Source: Streptomyces rapamycinicus NRRL 5491
GTDB taxonomy: Bacteria > Actinomycetota > Actinomycetes > Streptomycetales > Streptomycetaceae
Length of the DNA stretch: 64,000 nt
NCBI RefSeq assembly: GCF_024298965.1
Contig: NZ_CP085193.1
Span: 7,192,001-7,256,000, forward strand
Direction: 5' to 3'
A model generated the notes under the pieces. The model saw only the letters and a program-made list of their open reading frames with translations, was not told where the DNA came from and searched no databases. Numbering within the stretch: the stretch's first letter is position 1; every line of letters starts with the position of its first letter. Shown piece by piece: positions 1 to 9,950 of this stretch. The position numbers and the translations under genes are program-made.

Positions 1-3000
1 GAGGAGGCGGGACGCAGGGGCGCGAGCGCCCGCGCGAACCGCTCGGCCCACGCCGCCGACACCGCGTCCACGGTGACGGTCGTGGTCGCGCCGGTCGCGC
101 CGGTCGCGCCCGTGATCCCGCTGACCCCACTCGTGCCGGGCGCGGTCCCGTCCCCGTGGACGATCTGGAGCCCCGTGGCCACATCGCCGCTCAGCACGGC
201 CGCCACCCCGCACGCCGCGAAAGCGGCGGACGTGGAGCGCGCGGCCTCATAGCTCATGGGCAGCGGGGAGGTGGGCGACGCGGCGGGCGCCTCGGCCAGA
301 CAGAGCAGATGGATTCCGGCCGCGGGACCGCTCACCGCCAGCCGGGCGAGCGTGTCGTGCAGCACGCCCGGACCGGGGGCGCCGTCCACGACCACCACGG
401 CGTACGGCCCGAAGTGGCGTGCGGCCACAGCCTGCGCGGTGGCCGGGGAGGCGCTCGCCCAGCCCGGGCCCAGCGGCCCGTCCTCCAGCCGCCGGGTCAG
501 CTCCTCCGTACGGGCCGCGGCCTGCTCCACGTCGTACGCGAGCAGCAGCCGGCAGTCCTGCCCGCGCAACGGCTGGACCTGCGGCAGCCAGCCGAGCCAC
601 GACCACTCCGCGAGCCGCTCCTCGCCGCTGATCAGCACGATCTCCAGCGCGGCCGGTGAATGCAGGGCCGCCAGCTGAGCCACGACGGACCGGGCGAGCC
701 CCGCAACCCGCGCCCGCGGGCCCGCGAGCCCCAGCGAACCGCACTGCCGCAGATCGACGGTCACGGGCGCGGCGGGCAGCAACCCGCCGTCGGCCGTGAG
801 CTGGTCGGCCGAGCCGAGCCGTACGGTGAGCGCGTCCGGATGCCCAGGGGCGCGCTCCCAGAGGCGCGAGCCCGGCCCCAGCGCCGTCATCAGCATGGTG
901 GCCGGATCCGGCCACCGCCGCTGCAACGCCTCCGCTTCCGCGGCCGCCCGCGCCGCCGCGCCCTGGTCCTCCCGCACCCCACCCCGCTCGGCCGCCTTCC
1001 CCCCGGCCAACTGCCGTACCCAGGCCCCTATCCCCCGCCGCCGGGCCTGCGCCCCAGGTGCGTCCAGCGCATAGCCCGAGCCGTGCGTACGCTCCCCGGC
1101 GCCCCGCCGTCCGGGGGCGCCGCCGGACCCCGCACCGGCGGCCTGCGGCCGCCCGCCGTGCGGGTCGAAGTCGGCGGGAGCTCCGCCATGGCCCGCGCGG
1201 CCGGGGTCGGCCGAGCCGCCCGGCTGACCGCCGGGGTAGGGGGCGCGCTGTTCGGGAGCGGCGGACCGGCCGCCGTACTGCGACCCGTCGTAGCCCGCGT
1301 CGGCGGAGGTCCCCTGCGGGCCCTCCTGGCCGCGTCCCCGGCCGTACGGCCGACCGCCGCGCTGGGCGTCGCCGTACCCCGCGCCCGGACCGGGCCGCCG
1401 CCCGGAGCCGTCGTCGCCTTCGCGATACCGGCCGCGGCCTGCGGCCGCGCCGCCGTACTGCGAGCCGCCGGGGCCCGCGTCGGCGGGCTGGTCGCCAGTG
1501 GACGACCGGGCCCGCTGCGGGCCCTGGCCGCGTCCGTCCGTGTCGCCGCGGCCTCGTCCGTACGGCCGACCGCCGTGCGGGGCGTCGCCGTACCCCGCCT
1601 CGGCCCCGTCCGGCCGACCACGGCCTGCGGCCGCGCCGTCGTAAGGGGCGCCACCGGGACCCGCCGGGTCGCCAGTGGTTCCACGGGGTGTGGACCGGTG
1701 GTCCTGGGCGGCGTCCGGGTGGCGGCTGCCGGTCGGCCGTGGGCCGTGGCCCGGCCGCGCGCCGCCGCCCGCGCCGGGTCGGCCCTGGTCGGCTCGCGAG
1801 AGCTGCCCCGCTGGGCCCTGACCGGCGGCTCCGGCCCCCGGGGTGCGCTCACTGCGCCGGGTGCGGGCGGTGGCCGGTTCGTCGTACGGCTGGTCGCCGG
1901 GGGCCGAGGGGGCCTGCGGGCCCCGGCCGCGCCCTGCAGCGTCGCCGCGCGCCCCGGGCGCCGCACCCGCACCGGGCCTCCACTCGTCGTCGTTCCGGTG
2001 GCCGTAGGAGCTTGCCCCGCCGGGGGTCGCGGTGCCCGTGTCGGCACGTGGCCCGGTGCCCGTACTGCCATACGCCCCGGGGGCCGCGCCCGCGTCGGGC
2101 CCCCAGCCGTCGTCGTTCCGGTAGCCGTAGGAGCCTGCCCTGCCCGGGGCCCCGGCGCCCGCGTCGCCGCGGGAGCCTGCCCCGCCGGGGGTCCCGTTGC
2201 CCGCGTCGGGCTCCCACTCGTCGTCGCTCCGGTAGCCGTAGGAGGCCGCTCCGCCGCGCGCCCCGGCGCCCGTGTCGCCACGTGGCCCGGCTCCCGCGTC
2301 GCCGCGCGGTCCGGGGGCCGCGCCCGCGCCGGGGTCCCAGCCGTCGTCGCTTCCGTGGGCGCCGGCCCGGTCGTGGGCTGGGTGAGACTCGTCACCAGGC
2401 TGGCCCACCCTCGTCCAGCCCGTGCCGGGGTGGCGGGTGGGAGGGGCCCAGGGGCCCTGGGCGGTGTGGGTGGGGGCGGTGGGCTGGGGCGCGCCGGTCC
2501 AGGGGGCCTTGGTGTGGGTGGGGTGGTCCCCGGCGGGGGTGACGCGGAGGTGGCCCTCGCCGTCCGCCCGGACGGCGAGGCGGGTGGGGGCCGAGGGCAT
2601 CGCCGGTGCCGTGGAGGGGACGCGCAGCCGTAGGGCGGACTCGCCGATCCGCAGCAGCACCCCCGGTTCCAGGGGCACCGGCTGGGGGCCCACGGGGACG
2701 CCGTCGGCGGCGGTGCCGTTGGTCGAGCCGAGGTCGGCGATGGTCACGCGGCCGTCCTCGGCGACCGTGACCGCGCAGTGCAGCCGGGAGACGTCGGGGT
2801 CGTCCAGGGGGACGTCCGCGTCGGCGGAGCGGCCGATGCGGACCTGGCCGCCGTGCAGCAGATGGACGCCGCCCGCGTCGGGTCCCGCGACCACGTCCAG
2901 GTGGACCGTGGCGTCGGCGACGGCGGTCTCGGGCAGGCCGGGGTAGCCGGGGTAGTGGTCGGAGTCGGGGTCGGCGGGGCCGTGCAGGGAGAGCACCGCG

Positions 3001-3296
3001 CCGTCCACCAGCGGTGGTTCGCCGAGCGCGCAGCGCTGCGGGTCCAGCCGCTCGCCTCCCGCGTACAGCACCACCGCGCCGCCGCTCCCGCCGGCGCCCC
3101 CCGCCTCGTACCCGGCCGCGGCGACCGCGTCGGCCAGCCCGCCGGCCACCGCGGCGAGCGCGGTGCCGACGGGCGCGGTGACCAGGACGTCCACCGCGCC
3201 CACGAGGGCGTGCGGCCCGGACGCGGGCGCAGGATGGTGGCCGGAACGGCCCGGGTGGGCGCTGCGCGGCCCGAGGACGGTCAGCCGAATCTGCAT
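1..3296 (-). CDS. FHA domain protein with FtsK/SpoIIIE-like C-terminal region (3' end beyond window)
   Basis: The reading frame opens at an ATG (3296) and runs off the left edge, so about 1098 codons are seen and the C-terminus is missing. Residues ~1-135 form a ubiquitin-like/beta-rich leader starting MQIRLTVLGP. An FHA domain follows at ~145-200 (IGRSADADV, SRLHCAV, LGSTNGT), which binds phosphothreonine. Next comes ~450 residues of Gly/Pro/Arg/Asp low-complexity repeats, then from ~residue 735 an ordered region (RRWPDPATMLMTALGPG, WSWLGWLPQV, QDCRLLLAYD) typical of large actinobacterial FtsK/SpoIIIE proteins related to type VII secretion EccC. The ATPase motifs would lie beyond the window, so the ATPase assignment is inference. 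It is divergent from two Ser/Thr kinases, so the FHA domain plausibly reads their phosphorylation. Confidence 0.85.
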   Translation of the reverse strand, partial: MQIRLTVLGPRSAHPGRSGHHPAPASGPHALVGAVDVLVTAPVGTALAAVAGGLADAVAAAGYEAGGAGGSGGAVVLYAGGERLDPQRCALGEPPLVDGAVLSLHGPADPDSDHYPGYPGLPETAVADATVHLDVVAGPDAGGVHLLHGGQVRIGRSADADVPLDDPDVSRLHCAVTVAEDGRVTIADLGSTNGTAADGVPVGPQPVPLEPGVLLRIGESALRLRVPSTAPAMPSAPTRLAVRADGEGHLRVTPAGDHPTHTKAPWTGAPQPTAPTHTAQGPWAPPTRHPGTGWTRVGQPGDESHPAHDRAGAHGSDDGWDPGAGAAPGPRGDAGAGPRGDTGAGARGGAASYGYRSDDEWEPDAGNGTPGGAGSRGDAGAGAPGRAGSYGYRNDDGWGPDAGAAPGAYGSTGTGPRADTGTATPGGASSYGHRNDDEWRPGAGAAPGARGDAAGRGRGPQAPSAPGDQPYDEPATARTRRSERTPGAGAAGQGPAGQLSRADQGRPGAGGGARPGHGPRPTGSRHPDAAQDHRSTPRGTTGDPAGPGGAPYDGAAAGRGRPDGAEAGYGDAPHGGRPYGRGRGDTDGRGQGPQRARSSTGDQPADAGPGGSQYGGAAAGRGRYREGDDGSGRRPGPGAGYGDAQRGGRPYGRGRGQEGPQGTSADAGYDGSQYGGRSAAPEQRAPYPGGQPGGSADPGRAGHGGAPADFDPHGGRPQAAGAGSGGAPGRRGAGERTHGSGYALDAPGAQARRRGIGAWVRQLAGGKAAERGGVREDQGAAARAAAEAEALQRRWPDPATMLMTALGPGSRLWERAPGHPDALTVRLGSADQLTADGGLLPAAPVTVDLRQCGSLGLAGPRARVAGLARSVVAQLAALHSPAALEIVLISGEERLAEWSWLGWLPQVQPLRGQDCRLLLAYDVEQAAARTEELTRRLEDGPLGPGWASASPATAQAVAARHFGPYAVVVVDGAPGPGVLHDTLARLAVSGPAAGIHLLCLAEAPAASPTSPLPMSYEAARSTSAAFAACGVAAVLSGDVATGLQIVHGDGTAPGTSGVSGITGATGATGATTTVTVDAVSAAWAERFARALAPLRPAS
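1290..2330 (-). repeat. Imperfect coding repeats in the FHA/FtsK-like gene
   Basis: This stretch of the gene is built of degenerate in-frame units. One family encodes GGRPYGRGRG blocks (about 1310-1600). A second encodes SYGYRNDDxWxPxAGAAPG blocks (about 1980-2260). The encoded segment is a disordered linker between the FHA domain and the FtsK-like part. Repeat number is likely to vary between strains. Confidence 0.7.
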
Positions 3297-3920
3297 CGCC
3301 GTCAACGGTCCCTTCTGTCCGGGGGGCCGGGCAGGGGTGCCGACCCCCACCACCGCCCCCAGGCCCTTCGGCACGTACAGGTCCGTACGGGGTCGTACGG
3401 CTCACGGAGCGTGAGCCTCCCGGCGCTCGGCGCTTCCGTGCTGCCTGCATCTTCGCACCTGCCACCGACACTTCGCCCGCCGCCCGGCGCTACATGATCT
3501 TGATTGGTCGGCTAGTCGGCCGAAACTGGCTGATTGCGACCGGAACGGCTGCCCTTGGGCCGCCCTTGAGGTGACGGAAGCCGCCCTTCCGCGCCCGACC
3601 GCGCCCGTTTGAGCGTCGATTGAGCGGTCAACGAGCGAGCCGGACCACTGTTGGCAACCACTGGCAACCATCCGTCCGGATCACACGTCTTCCCCCGCGC
3701 CGGACCCGTTCCGGAGCCCGTTGCGGGCCCCGTTCCGGAGCCCGTGCCGGACCCCGTGCCTGACCCTGGTGTGGTGATCGGATAGGGCGCACCGTGCGTC
3801 GCCATTACAGTGGGGCGGACGAGCACGACAAGACGAGCACCAGAGCAGACCCACCCAGCAGATCACCCAGCAGACCATCGCAGTCCACCGATGTAAGACC
3901 ACGATCAGGGAGCGCATGAC
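3297..3920. promoter_or_regulatory. 624-bp divergent intergenic region, FHA gene / pkaA
   Basis: No convincing gene is seen here; open frames in it lack coding character. It must hold the divergent promoters of the FHA gene and the kinase. Visible structure: a perfect 8-bp inverted repeat with 3-nt loop at 3399-3417 (GGCTCACG/CGTGAGCC) about 100 bp upstream of the FHA start, and a degenerate GC-rich direct repeat (gttccggagcccgt twice) at about 3706-3745. Confidence 0.5.
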
Positions 3921-5651
3921 GTGCGGCCGGTAGGCAGCAAATACCTGCTCGAGGAGCCGCTCGGGCGCGGAGCCACGGGCACCGTCTGGCGAGCCAGCCA
4001 GCGGGAGACGGCGGGGGCCGAGGCGGCCGTTGCCGGGCAGCCCGGCGAGACCGTCGCGATCAAGGTCCTCAAGGAGGAGCTCGCGAACGACGCGGATATC
4101 GTCATGCGCTTTCTCCGCGAGCGCTCGGTGCTGCTCAGGCTCACCCACCCCAATATCGTCCGCACCCGCGACCTGGTGGTCGAGGGTGATCTGCTGGCCC
4201 TGGTCATGGATCTGATCGACGGCCCGGACCTGCACAACTACCTGCGCAGCAACGGCCCGTTCACCCCCGTGGCCGCCTCCCTCCTCACCGCCCAGATCGC
4301 CGACGCGCTCGCCGCCAGCCACGCCGACGGCGTGGTGCACCGGGACCTGAAGCCCGCCAACGTGCTGCTCGCGGGCACCGGCGAGGGCCAGGAGATGCAC
4401 CCGATGCTGACCGACTTCGGCATCGCGCGCCTCGCCGACTCGCCCGGCCTCACCCGCACCCAGGAGTTCGTCGGCACCCCCGCCTATGTGGCGCCGGAGT
4501 CCGCCGAGGGACGTCCGCAGACCTCCGCGGTGGACATCTACGGCGCGGGCATCATGCTCTACGAGCTGGTCACCGGCCGTCCGCCGTTCGCCGGCAACAC
4601 CGCCCTCGAGGTGCTCCACCGCCACCTCAGCGAGGAGCCGCGCCGCCCCTCGACCGTGCCCGAGCCGCTGTGGACCGTCATAGAGCGCTGTCTGCGCAAG
4701 CGGCCCGAGGAGCGCCCGAGCGCCGAGAGCCTGGGCCGGGCGCTGCGCGTGGTCGCCGCCGGTGTCGGCGTGCACGCCTCGGCCGCGCAGGCCGAGGCGG
4801 CGCTCGGCGTGGCCGCGCTGCTCGCCCCGGACCCGGCGCCCGCCCCGGTCCCGGACACCGCGCCCGCGGGCTCGGCCGACCCGACCCAGGCGCTCCCCAC
4901 GAACGCCCCGGGCGGCACCCCCTCGTACGACCCCGCCGCGCCCACCAATGTGATGCCCACCACAGGGGCGAACGCCGGGGCCAACGCCGACCCCACCCAG
5001 GTGCTGCCGAGCGGCTCCGGACCGGCCGGGGGCGCCGATCCGACGCGCGCCATGCCGCCCGTACCGCCAGGTGGGCCCGGCCAGGACGATCCGCACCCCT
5101 GGCAGAACCAATTGCGCGCGGCCCGCGACCGCAATGAGCAGACCCAGGTCCAGTACCTCGACCCGAACGAGGACCCGCTGCGCCGCCGCCCCCATCGCCC
5201 CGCGCCGCCGCAGCAGCAGTACCAGCAGCAGCAATACCAGCAGCCGCAGCAGTACCAGCAGCCGCAGCAGCCGCCCCAACGCCGGCGGGGCCGCCAGCAG
5301 CCGCCGCCGTACGCCCAGCAGCCGCAGCAGTACGCCCCGGCGCCGCACCACCCCCAGCAGCCCCAGCCGCAGCGCTACGCCCCGCCGCCGCAGCAGCCGG
5401 AGCCGCGCCGCGAGCCCCGGCAGCGGAGCTCCAACCCCAACCGGATGAAGATCCCGGGCCTGGGGTGCCTCAAGGGCTGTCTGTTCGTGATCGTGGTCCT
5501 GATCATTGGCTCCTGGCTGGTCTGGGAACTGAGCCCGCTCAAGGACTGGATCGCCGACGGCAAGGGCTACTGGGACGCGGTCTCGGGCTGGGCCAAGGAC
5601 ATCGGCAATTGGATCGAGGATCTCGGCGGCCCCAGCGGCCCCGGCAGCTGA
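3921..5651 (+). CDS. pkaA: Membrane-anchored Ser/Thr protein kinase, PkaA type
   Basis: A 576-residue Hanks-type kinase. The glycine loop is GRGATGTVW (15-23) and the ATP lysine is K48 (VAIKVL). The catalytic loop is HRDLKPANVLL, the magnesium loop DFGIARL, and the activation segment reads FVGTPAYVAPE. After residue ~280 comes a Pro/Ala linker and a Gln/Tyr/Pro-rich tract (QQQYQQQQYQQPQQ), then one membrane segment near the C-terminus (CLFVIVVLIIGSWLVW) and a short tail of ~40 residues. The GTG start at 3921 follows AGGGAGC; the ATG at 3916 is out of frame. It is followed by a second kinase on the same strand. Synteny points to S. coelicolor PkaA. No PASTA domains are present. Confidence 0.85.
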   Translation: MRPVGSKYLLEEPLGRGATGTVWRASQRETAGAEAAVAGQPGETVAIKVLKEELANDADIVMRFLRERSVLLRLTHPNIVRTRDLVVEGDLLALVMDLIDGPDLHNYLRSNGPFTPVAASLLTAQIADALAASHADGVVHRDLKPANVLLAGTGEGQEMHPMLTDFGIARLADSPGLTRTQEFVGTPAYVAPESAEGRPQTSAVDIYGAGIMLYELVTGRPPFAGNTALEVLHRHLSEEPRRPSTVPEPLWTVIERCLRKRPEERPSAESLGRALRVVAAGVGVHASAAQAEAALGVAALLAPDPAPAPVPDTAPAGSADPTQALPTNAPGGTPSYDPAAPTNVMPTTGANAGANADPTQVLPSGSGPAGGADPTRAMPPVPPGGPGQDDPHPWQNQLRAARDRNEQTQVQYLDPNEDPLRRRPHRPAPPQQQYQQQQYQQPQQYQQPQQPPQRRRGRQQPPPYAQQPQQYAPAPHHPQQPQPQRYAPPPQQPEPRREPRQRSSNPNRMKIPGLGCLKGCLFVIVVLIIGSWLVWELSPLKDWIADGKGYWDAVSGWAKDIGNWIEDLGGPSGPGS

Positions 5652-5848
5652 TCCGCCCTCGGGGCCCAGTAGCTGATCCAGCCTCATATTTCCGCCTCCG
5701 TACCTCCCACTCCGGTGATTTGTCGACATCCGAAGGGTGTTTTCCGCCGCAGAAGTGACAGTTGGCGTTGTCTGGTGCACCCAACGCGCCAGTAGCCGCG
5801 TAGCTTTGTCGCCAACGTGCCCCCCTTGTCGGAGGATTCGGAGCAGTC

Positions 5849-7189
5849 TTGTCACGGAAGATCGGCAGTCGGTACACCGCGCATCAGCTCCTGGGGCGCG
5901 GCAGCGCCGGCGCGGTGTGGCTGGGCGACGGGCCCGAGGGACCCGTCGCCATCAAGCTCCTGCGTGAGGACCTCTCCTCCGACCAGGAGCTCGTGGAGCG
6001 CTTCGTCCAGGAGCGCACCGCACTGCTCGGCCTCGACCACCCCCGGGTGGTCGGGGTGCGCGACCTGGTGGTCGACGGCAATGACCTCGCGCTGGTCATG
6101 GACCTGATCCGCGGTACGGATCTGCGCACCCGCCTCGACCGCGAGCGCCGGCTCGCTCCCGAGGCCGCCGTCGCGATCGCGGCCGACGTCGCCGACGCGC
6201 TGGCCGCCGCGCACGCCGCTGGGGTCGTCCACCGCGACGTCAAGCCGGAGAACGTGCTGCTGGACATGCGGGGCCCGCTCGGCCCCGGCGGTGCGCACCC
6301 CGCCCTGCTCACCGACTTCGGCATCGCCCGGCTGGTCGACGAGCCGACCCCGATCCGCGCCCAGCCCGCCCGCGACCGGGCCTCCTCCCAGGGCCGCTCG
6401 CCGAACCCGCGCAGCGTGATCGGCACCCCGGACTATCTCGCCCCCGAGATCGTCGAGGGGCTGCCGCCCCGGGCCAGCGTGGACGTCTACGCCCTGGCGA
6501 CGGTCCTGTACGAGATGCTGGCGGGCTTCACGCCCTTCGGCGGCGGTCATCCGGGCGCGATCCTGCGCCGCCATGTGACCGAGACCGTGGCGCCGCTGCC
6601 CGGGATCCCCGACGAGTTGTGGCAGCTGCTCCTCCAGTGCCTGGCCAAGGCGCCCGCCTCCCGGCTGCGCGCCTCCGAGCTGGCCGCCCGGCTGCGCGAG
6701 CTGCTGCCCGGTCTGGCCGGATATCCGCCGCTGGACATCGACGAGCCCGATGAGCAGCAGGAGGGCGGCGAGCGGGAGGGCGCGGAGGCCGAGACTCCGC
6801 ACCGCGGCGTCTCCGTCCCCGCCGCCGGGCCCGCGCCGCATACGCCCCCGCGGCGGCGGGGCGCGGTGCCGCTGGTCCCGGGCGCGGTGCCGGACTCCAG
6901 CCGGGAGACCCACACCAGCATGCGGGTGCCCAGCGCGGACGAACTCGCGGGCGGCGCCCACGGCACCGCGCGCGCCCCCCGGGTGCACGGCCAGCGCCGT
7001 GCGGGCTCGGCCCGCAACCCCGCGGTCGCGGGCGCGCTGCGCCGCCGCCGGCTGAAGGTGGCCGCGGTCACCCTGGCCGCGCTGGTCGCGGTGGCGCTCG
7101 GCGGATGGCTGGCGGCGGGCGGCGACGACGGCGGCGATCCGCCCAAGGGCGGCGAGCACTCGTCCTCCCAGGACCCCGGTACGCCATGA
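5849..7189 (+). CDS. pkaB: Ser/Thr protein kinase, PkaB type
   Basis: A 446-residue kinase with all core motifs: [33 protein letters not shown] and a GTPDYLAPE activation segment. An insert of ~25 residues ([14 protein letters not shown]...) lies between DFG and APE. The C-terminal third is a low-complexity linker followed by one hydrophobic segment ([22 protein letters not shown]) close to the end, so the kinase domain is cytoplasmic with almost no external domain. The start is TTG at 5849, chosen because GGAGGA at 5831-5836 is well placed. It lies ~200 bp behind the first kinase, and prfB begins 40 bp after it. The symbol rests on synteny. Confidence 0.83.
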   Translation: MSRKIGSRYTAHQLLGRGSAGAVWLGDGPEGPVAIKLLREDLSSDQELVERFVQERTALLGLDHPRVVGVRDLVVDGNDLALVMDLIRGTDLRTRLDRERRLAPEAAVAIAADVADALAAAHAAGVVHRDVKPENVLLDMRGPLGPGGAHPALLTDFGIARLVDEPTPIRAQPARDRASSQGRSPNPRSVIGTPDYLAPEIVEGLPPRASVDVYALATVLYEMLAGFTPFGGGHPGAILRRHVTETVAPLPGIPDELWQLLLQCLAKAPASRLRASELAARLRELLPGLAGYPPLDIDEPDEQQEGGEREGAEAETPHRGVSVPAAGPAPHTPPRRRGAVPLVPGAVPDSSRETHTSMRVPSADELAGGAHGTARAPRVHGQRRAGSARNPAVAGALRRRRLKVAAVTLAALVAVALGGWLAAGGDDGGDPPKGGEHSSSQDPGTP

Positions 7190-7229
7190 CCGGGGACGGC
7201 CAGTCTTCCGTAGCGGTTACGCTGGTCCC

Positions 7230-8342
7230 GTGGCAGTCGTCGATGTATCCGAAGAGCTGAAGTCCCTCTCCTCGACCATGGGGTCGATCGAGGCCGTCCT
7301 GGACCTCGACAAGATGAGGGCCGACATCGCCGTGCTCGAGGAGCAGGCGGCGGCCCCGTCCCTGTGGGACGACCCGGAGAACGCGCAGAAGGTCACCAGC
7401 AAGCTCTCCTATCTCCAGGGGCACCTGCGCCGGGCCGAGGAGCTGCGCGGCCGGATCGACGACCTCGAAGTGCTGTTCGAGCTGGCCGCCGACGAGGGCG
7501 ACGAGGATGCCCGCGTCGAGGCCGAGGCCGAGCTGGAGGCCGTCCGCAAGGCGGTCGACGAGATGGAGGTGCGCACCCTCCTGTCCGGCGAGTACGACTC
7601 CCGTGAGGCGGTCGTGAACATCCGCGCCGAGGCGGGCGGGGTGGACGCCGCCGACTTCGCCGAGCAGCTCCAGCGGATGTATCTGCGCTGGGCCGAGCGC
7701 CACGGCTACAAGACCGAGATCTATGAGACGTCGTACGCGGAGGAGGCGGGCATCAAGTCGACCACCTTCGCCGTGCAGATCCCGTACGCCTACGGGACGC
7801 TCTCGGTCGAGCAGGGCACCCACCGCCTGGTGCGGATCTCGCCGTTCGACAACCAGGGCCGCCGCCAGACCTCCTTCGCGGGCGTCGAGGTGCTGCCGGT
7901 CGTCGAGCAGACCGACCACATCGAGATCGACGAGTCCGAGCTGCGCGTGGATGTCTACCGTTCCTCCGGCCCCGGCGGCCAGGGCGTCAACACCACCGAC
8001 TCCGCGGTGCGGTTGACCCACATCCCCACCGGCATCGTCGTCTCGTGTCAGAACGAGCGCTCGCAGATCCAGAACAAGGCCACCGCGATGAACGTCCTCC
8101 AGGCCAAGCTGCTCGAGCGGCGCCGCCAGGAGGAGCAGGCCAAGATGGACGCGCTCAAGGGCGACGGCGGCAATTCCTGGGGCAACCAGATGCGTTCGTA
8201 CGTCCTGCACCCGTACCAGATGGTCAAGGACCTGCGCACCGAATTCGAGGTCGGCAATCCGCAGGCCGTGCTCGACGGTGAGCTGGACGGCTTCCTCGAA
8301 GCGGGGATCCGCTGGCGCAAGCAGCAGGAGCAGGGGAAGTAA
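7230..8342 (+). CDS. prfB: Peptide chain release factor 2
   Basis: RF2 reads UGA/UAA stop codons and triggers peptide release. The 370-residue protein has the RF2 recognition tripeptide SPF (204-206, in [15 protein letters not shown]) and the peptidyl-transferase motif GGQ (249-251, [10 protein letters not shown]). The GTG start at 7230 gives the usual N-terminus. The frame is continuous: there is no in-frame UGA near codon 26, so the autoregulatory +1 frameshift known from E. coli prfB is absent. Confidence 0.97.
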   Translation: MAVVDVSEELKSLSSTMGSIEAVLDLDKMRADIAVLEEQAAAPSLWDDPENAQKVTSKLSYLQGHLRRAEELRGRIDDLEVLFELAADEGDEDARVEAEAELEAVRKAVDEMEVRTLLSGEYDSREAVVNIRAEAGGVDAADFAEQLQRMYLRWAERHGYKTEIYETSYAEEAGIKSTTFAVQIPYAYGTLSVEQGTHRLVRISPFDNQGRRQTSFAGVEVLPVVEQTDHIEIDESELRVDVYRSSGPGGQGVNTTDSAVRLTHIPTGIVVSCQNERSQIQNKATAMNVLQAKLLERRRQEEQAKMDALKGDGGNSWGNQMRSYVLHPYQMVKDLRTEFEVGNPQAVLDGELDGFLEAGIRWRKQQEQGK

Positions 8343-8635
8343 CCTTCCCGCTCGTCGTCCCAACCGGCCGTATGTGCCGCGTTTTTGGTCACAGTCCTGT
8401 ACCCATGCATCCGGCAAGCACTTCCATAGCGGACATCTCGCGTGCAATGGCCTTGACGGTGGTTTGAAAACTGGGAAGGCTGACGCGCGGCATGCGTATG
8501 ACTGGGGCGCGTGTTGCACGGGGGCCGGCGGACCGCCTCAGAGGGATAGCGGCCCGCGGACACTGAGAACCCCGAGCCGTTGCCCCGTGCATAGCTGCTC
8601 CATTGACGAGTACAGCTACTGGGGGTAGCAGGCAG

Positions 8636-9301
8636 ATGACGAAGAAGACGCGGCTGCGCGTGGCGCGAATAGCGGCCGGCGCGGTGATCGCCGCCGGCGC
8701 GTCGCTCACCGCCGCCGGCGCCGCATCGGCCGTTGGTGTTGATGTCGGTATCGGTGGCGTGAACGTCTCCGCGAACGCGGACGAGAAGGGTCTGGACGTC
8801 GGCGTCGGCATCGGCAACGGCAAGGACGACCCGACCGACGAGCCGACGCCGCCCGACGACCCGACCTCGATCCCGACTGAGCCGACTCAGCCGCCGACCG
8901 AGGACCCGACTCAGCCGCCGACGGACGAGCCCACTCAGCCGCCCACGGACGAGCCGACCCAGCCGCCGACGGATGAGCCCACTCAGCCGCCGACCGGCGA
9001 GCCGACCGACGAGCCCACCGACGGCCCGACCGCCCAGCCGAGCACGCCCGGCCAGGGTGGCGGCGGCGGTGGCGACGACAGCACCTGCACGGTGGACCTC
9101 GACAGCACCAACTGCGACGACAACACCGGAACCGACAATGTCGGCTCCAAGCCGGTGGAGCAGGGCAAGGCCAAGGAGCAGCTGGCCGAGACCGGTGCCT
9201 CCGAGACCACGTTCCTGCTGGTCGGCGCCGCGACGATGATCGCCGGCGGTATCGGCTTCCGCTTTGTGCCGCGTCTGGTGAACCGCAACAACGTGGCCTG
9301 A
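8636..9301 (+). CDS. Secreted Thr/Pro-repeat protein with LAxTG sorting signal
   Basis: 221 residues from the ATG at 8636 (RBS GGGGGT at 8621-8626); an in-frame TTG at 8603 is a less likely start. The N-terminus KKTRLRVAR plus a hydrophobic Ala-rich stretch ending AASA is a signal peptide. The middle has DPTxxPTxPPTDEPTQPP repeats. The C-terminus carries LAETG, a hydrophobic segment (TTFLLVGAATMIAGGIGF) and a basic tail (RLVNRN), the layout of class E sortase substrates in Streptomyces. It is probably anchored to peptidoglycan with the Pro/Thr stalk spanning the wall. No enzymatic domain is visible. A short motif between stalk and anchor, CTVDLDSTNC, may form a disulfide. Confidence 0.85.
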   Translation: MTKKTRLRVARIAAGAVIAAGASLTAAGAASAVGVDVGIGGVNVSANADEKGLDVGVGIGNGKDDPTDEPTPPDDPTSIPTEPTQPPTEDPTQPPTDEPTQPPTDEPTQPPTDEPTQPPTGEPTDEPTDGPTAQPSTPGQGGGGGGDDSTCTVDLDSTNCDDNTGTDNVGSKPVEQGKAKEQLAETGASETTFLLVGAATMIAGGIGFRFVPRLVNRNNVA

Positions 9302-9323
9302 TCGCGCGCTCTACGCACGGTGA

Positions 9324-9355
9324 GGGGCCCGGAGCGCTGCAGCGCTCCGGGCCCC
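9324..9355 (+). terminator. 32-bp perfect palindrome terminator
   Basis: A perfect 16+16 bp palindrome (GGGGCCCGGAGCGCTG and its complement) 22 bp after the sorting-signal protein gene. It lies between convergent genes, so it can end transcription from both sides. There is no long T run, as is usual in Streptomyces. Confidence 0.85.
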
Positions 9356-9424
9356 TTGTGCGTTTATCGGGCCCCCGGTGCGTTCAGGGGCGCCATATCC
9401 GGCGTATCGCCTCGTAACGCTCCG

Positions 9425-9619
9425 TTACGCCGTCGCCATCTCATGCGCGAGCACGGCCACCGCGATGAGCGCCACCAGCAGCGCTATCAGTGCGGCCGGG
9501 GTCAGCCCGCCGAACATGCCCTCCTGCTGGAGGCGCTCCCTGCTGGCCCGGCAGACCGGGCAGCGGCCCTCGCTGACGGGGCTCGCGCAGTTGGCGCAGA
9601 CGAGCCTGTCGTACGTCAT
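9425..9619 (-). CDS. Small zinc-ribbon membrane protein
   Basis: A 64-residue protein starting at the ATG at 9619 with an excellent RBS (GGAGGAGAAAGCGC). The N-terminal half has two CxxC pairs (CANC and CPVC), a zinc ribbon. The C-terminal half is one membrane helix (LTPAALIALLVALIAVAVLAHE). The longer upstream frame is not used because it lacks an RBS and coding character. The family appears conserved at this position in Streptomyces; its function is unknown to me. Confidence 0.8.
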   Translation of the reverse strand: MTYDRLVCANCASPVSEGRCPVCRASRERLQQEGMFGGLTPAALIALLVALIAVAVLAHEMATA

Positions 9620-9950
9620 GCGCTTTCTCCTCCCGCGCGGCGGTGCCGCAGTAGACACGGGGCCAACGCTCAGGGAAATGGGTTGGTTCCCCTTCCACTG
9701 TGCCAGCTTCCGTCCGGTTCGGCGCGCCCCGCACGATTCCGTGCCGCATCCGTACCGGTTTCGTGGCCGTTTCGGCCGCCCCGCGACAGGTGGCTTGTCA
9801 ACCGTTTGACCCCAATAGTGCAGTGAAGAAACCCACCCACGCCGGACGGCGGACTGCGCGCCCATGCGCGCTTCGCGTATGGTCACGCTCACCGACGGGA
9901 GCCGCTTCGGCTGCGACCCGTACCGCTACCCAGGTCACCGTGGTGCTCCA
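9620..9950. promoter_or_regulatory. 331-bp divergent region between zinc-ribbon gene and ftsE
   Basis: It holds the promoters of the minus-strand zinc-ribbon gene and of ftsEX. I see no clear -35/-10 pair, RNA element or operator. Confidence 0.35.

Noticed and set aside
3512..3826. 104-codon minus-strand frame with GSGTG repeats upstream of pkaA
   Set aside because: Repeats come from GC-rich direct repeats in DNA; no RBS and no family resemblance.
3681..5855. 724-codon frame antisense to pkaA
   Set aside because: Mirror frame of a kinase gene with strong codon bias; long antisense frames are expected at this GC.
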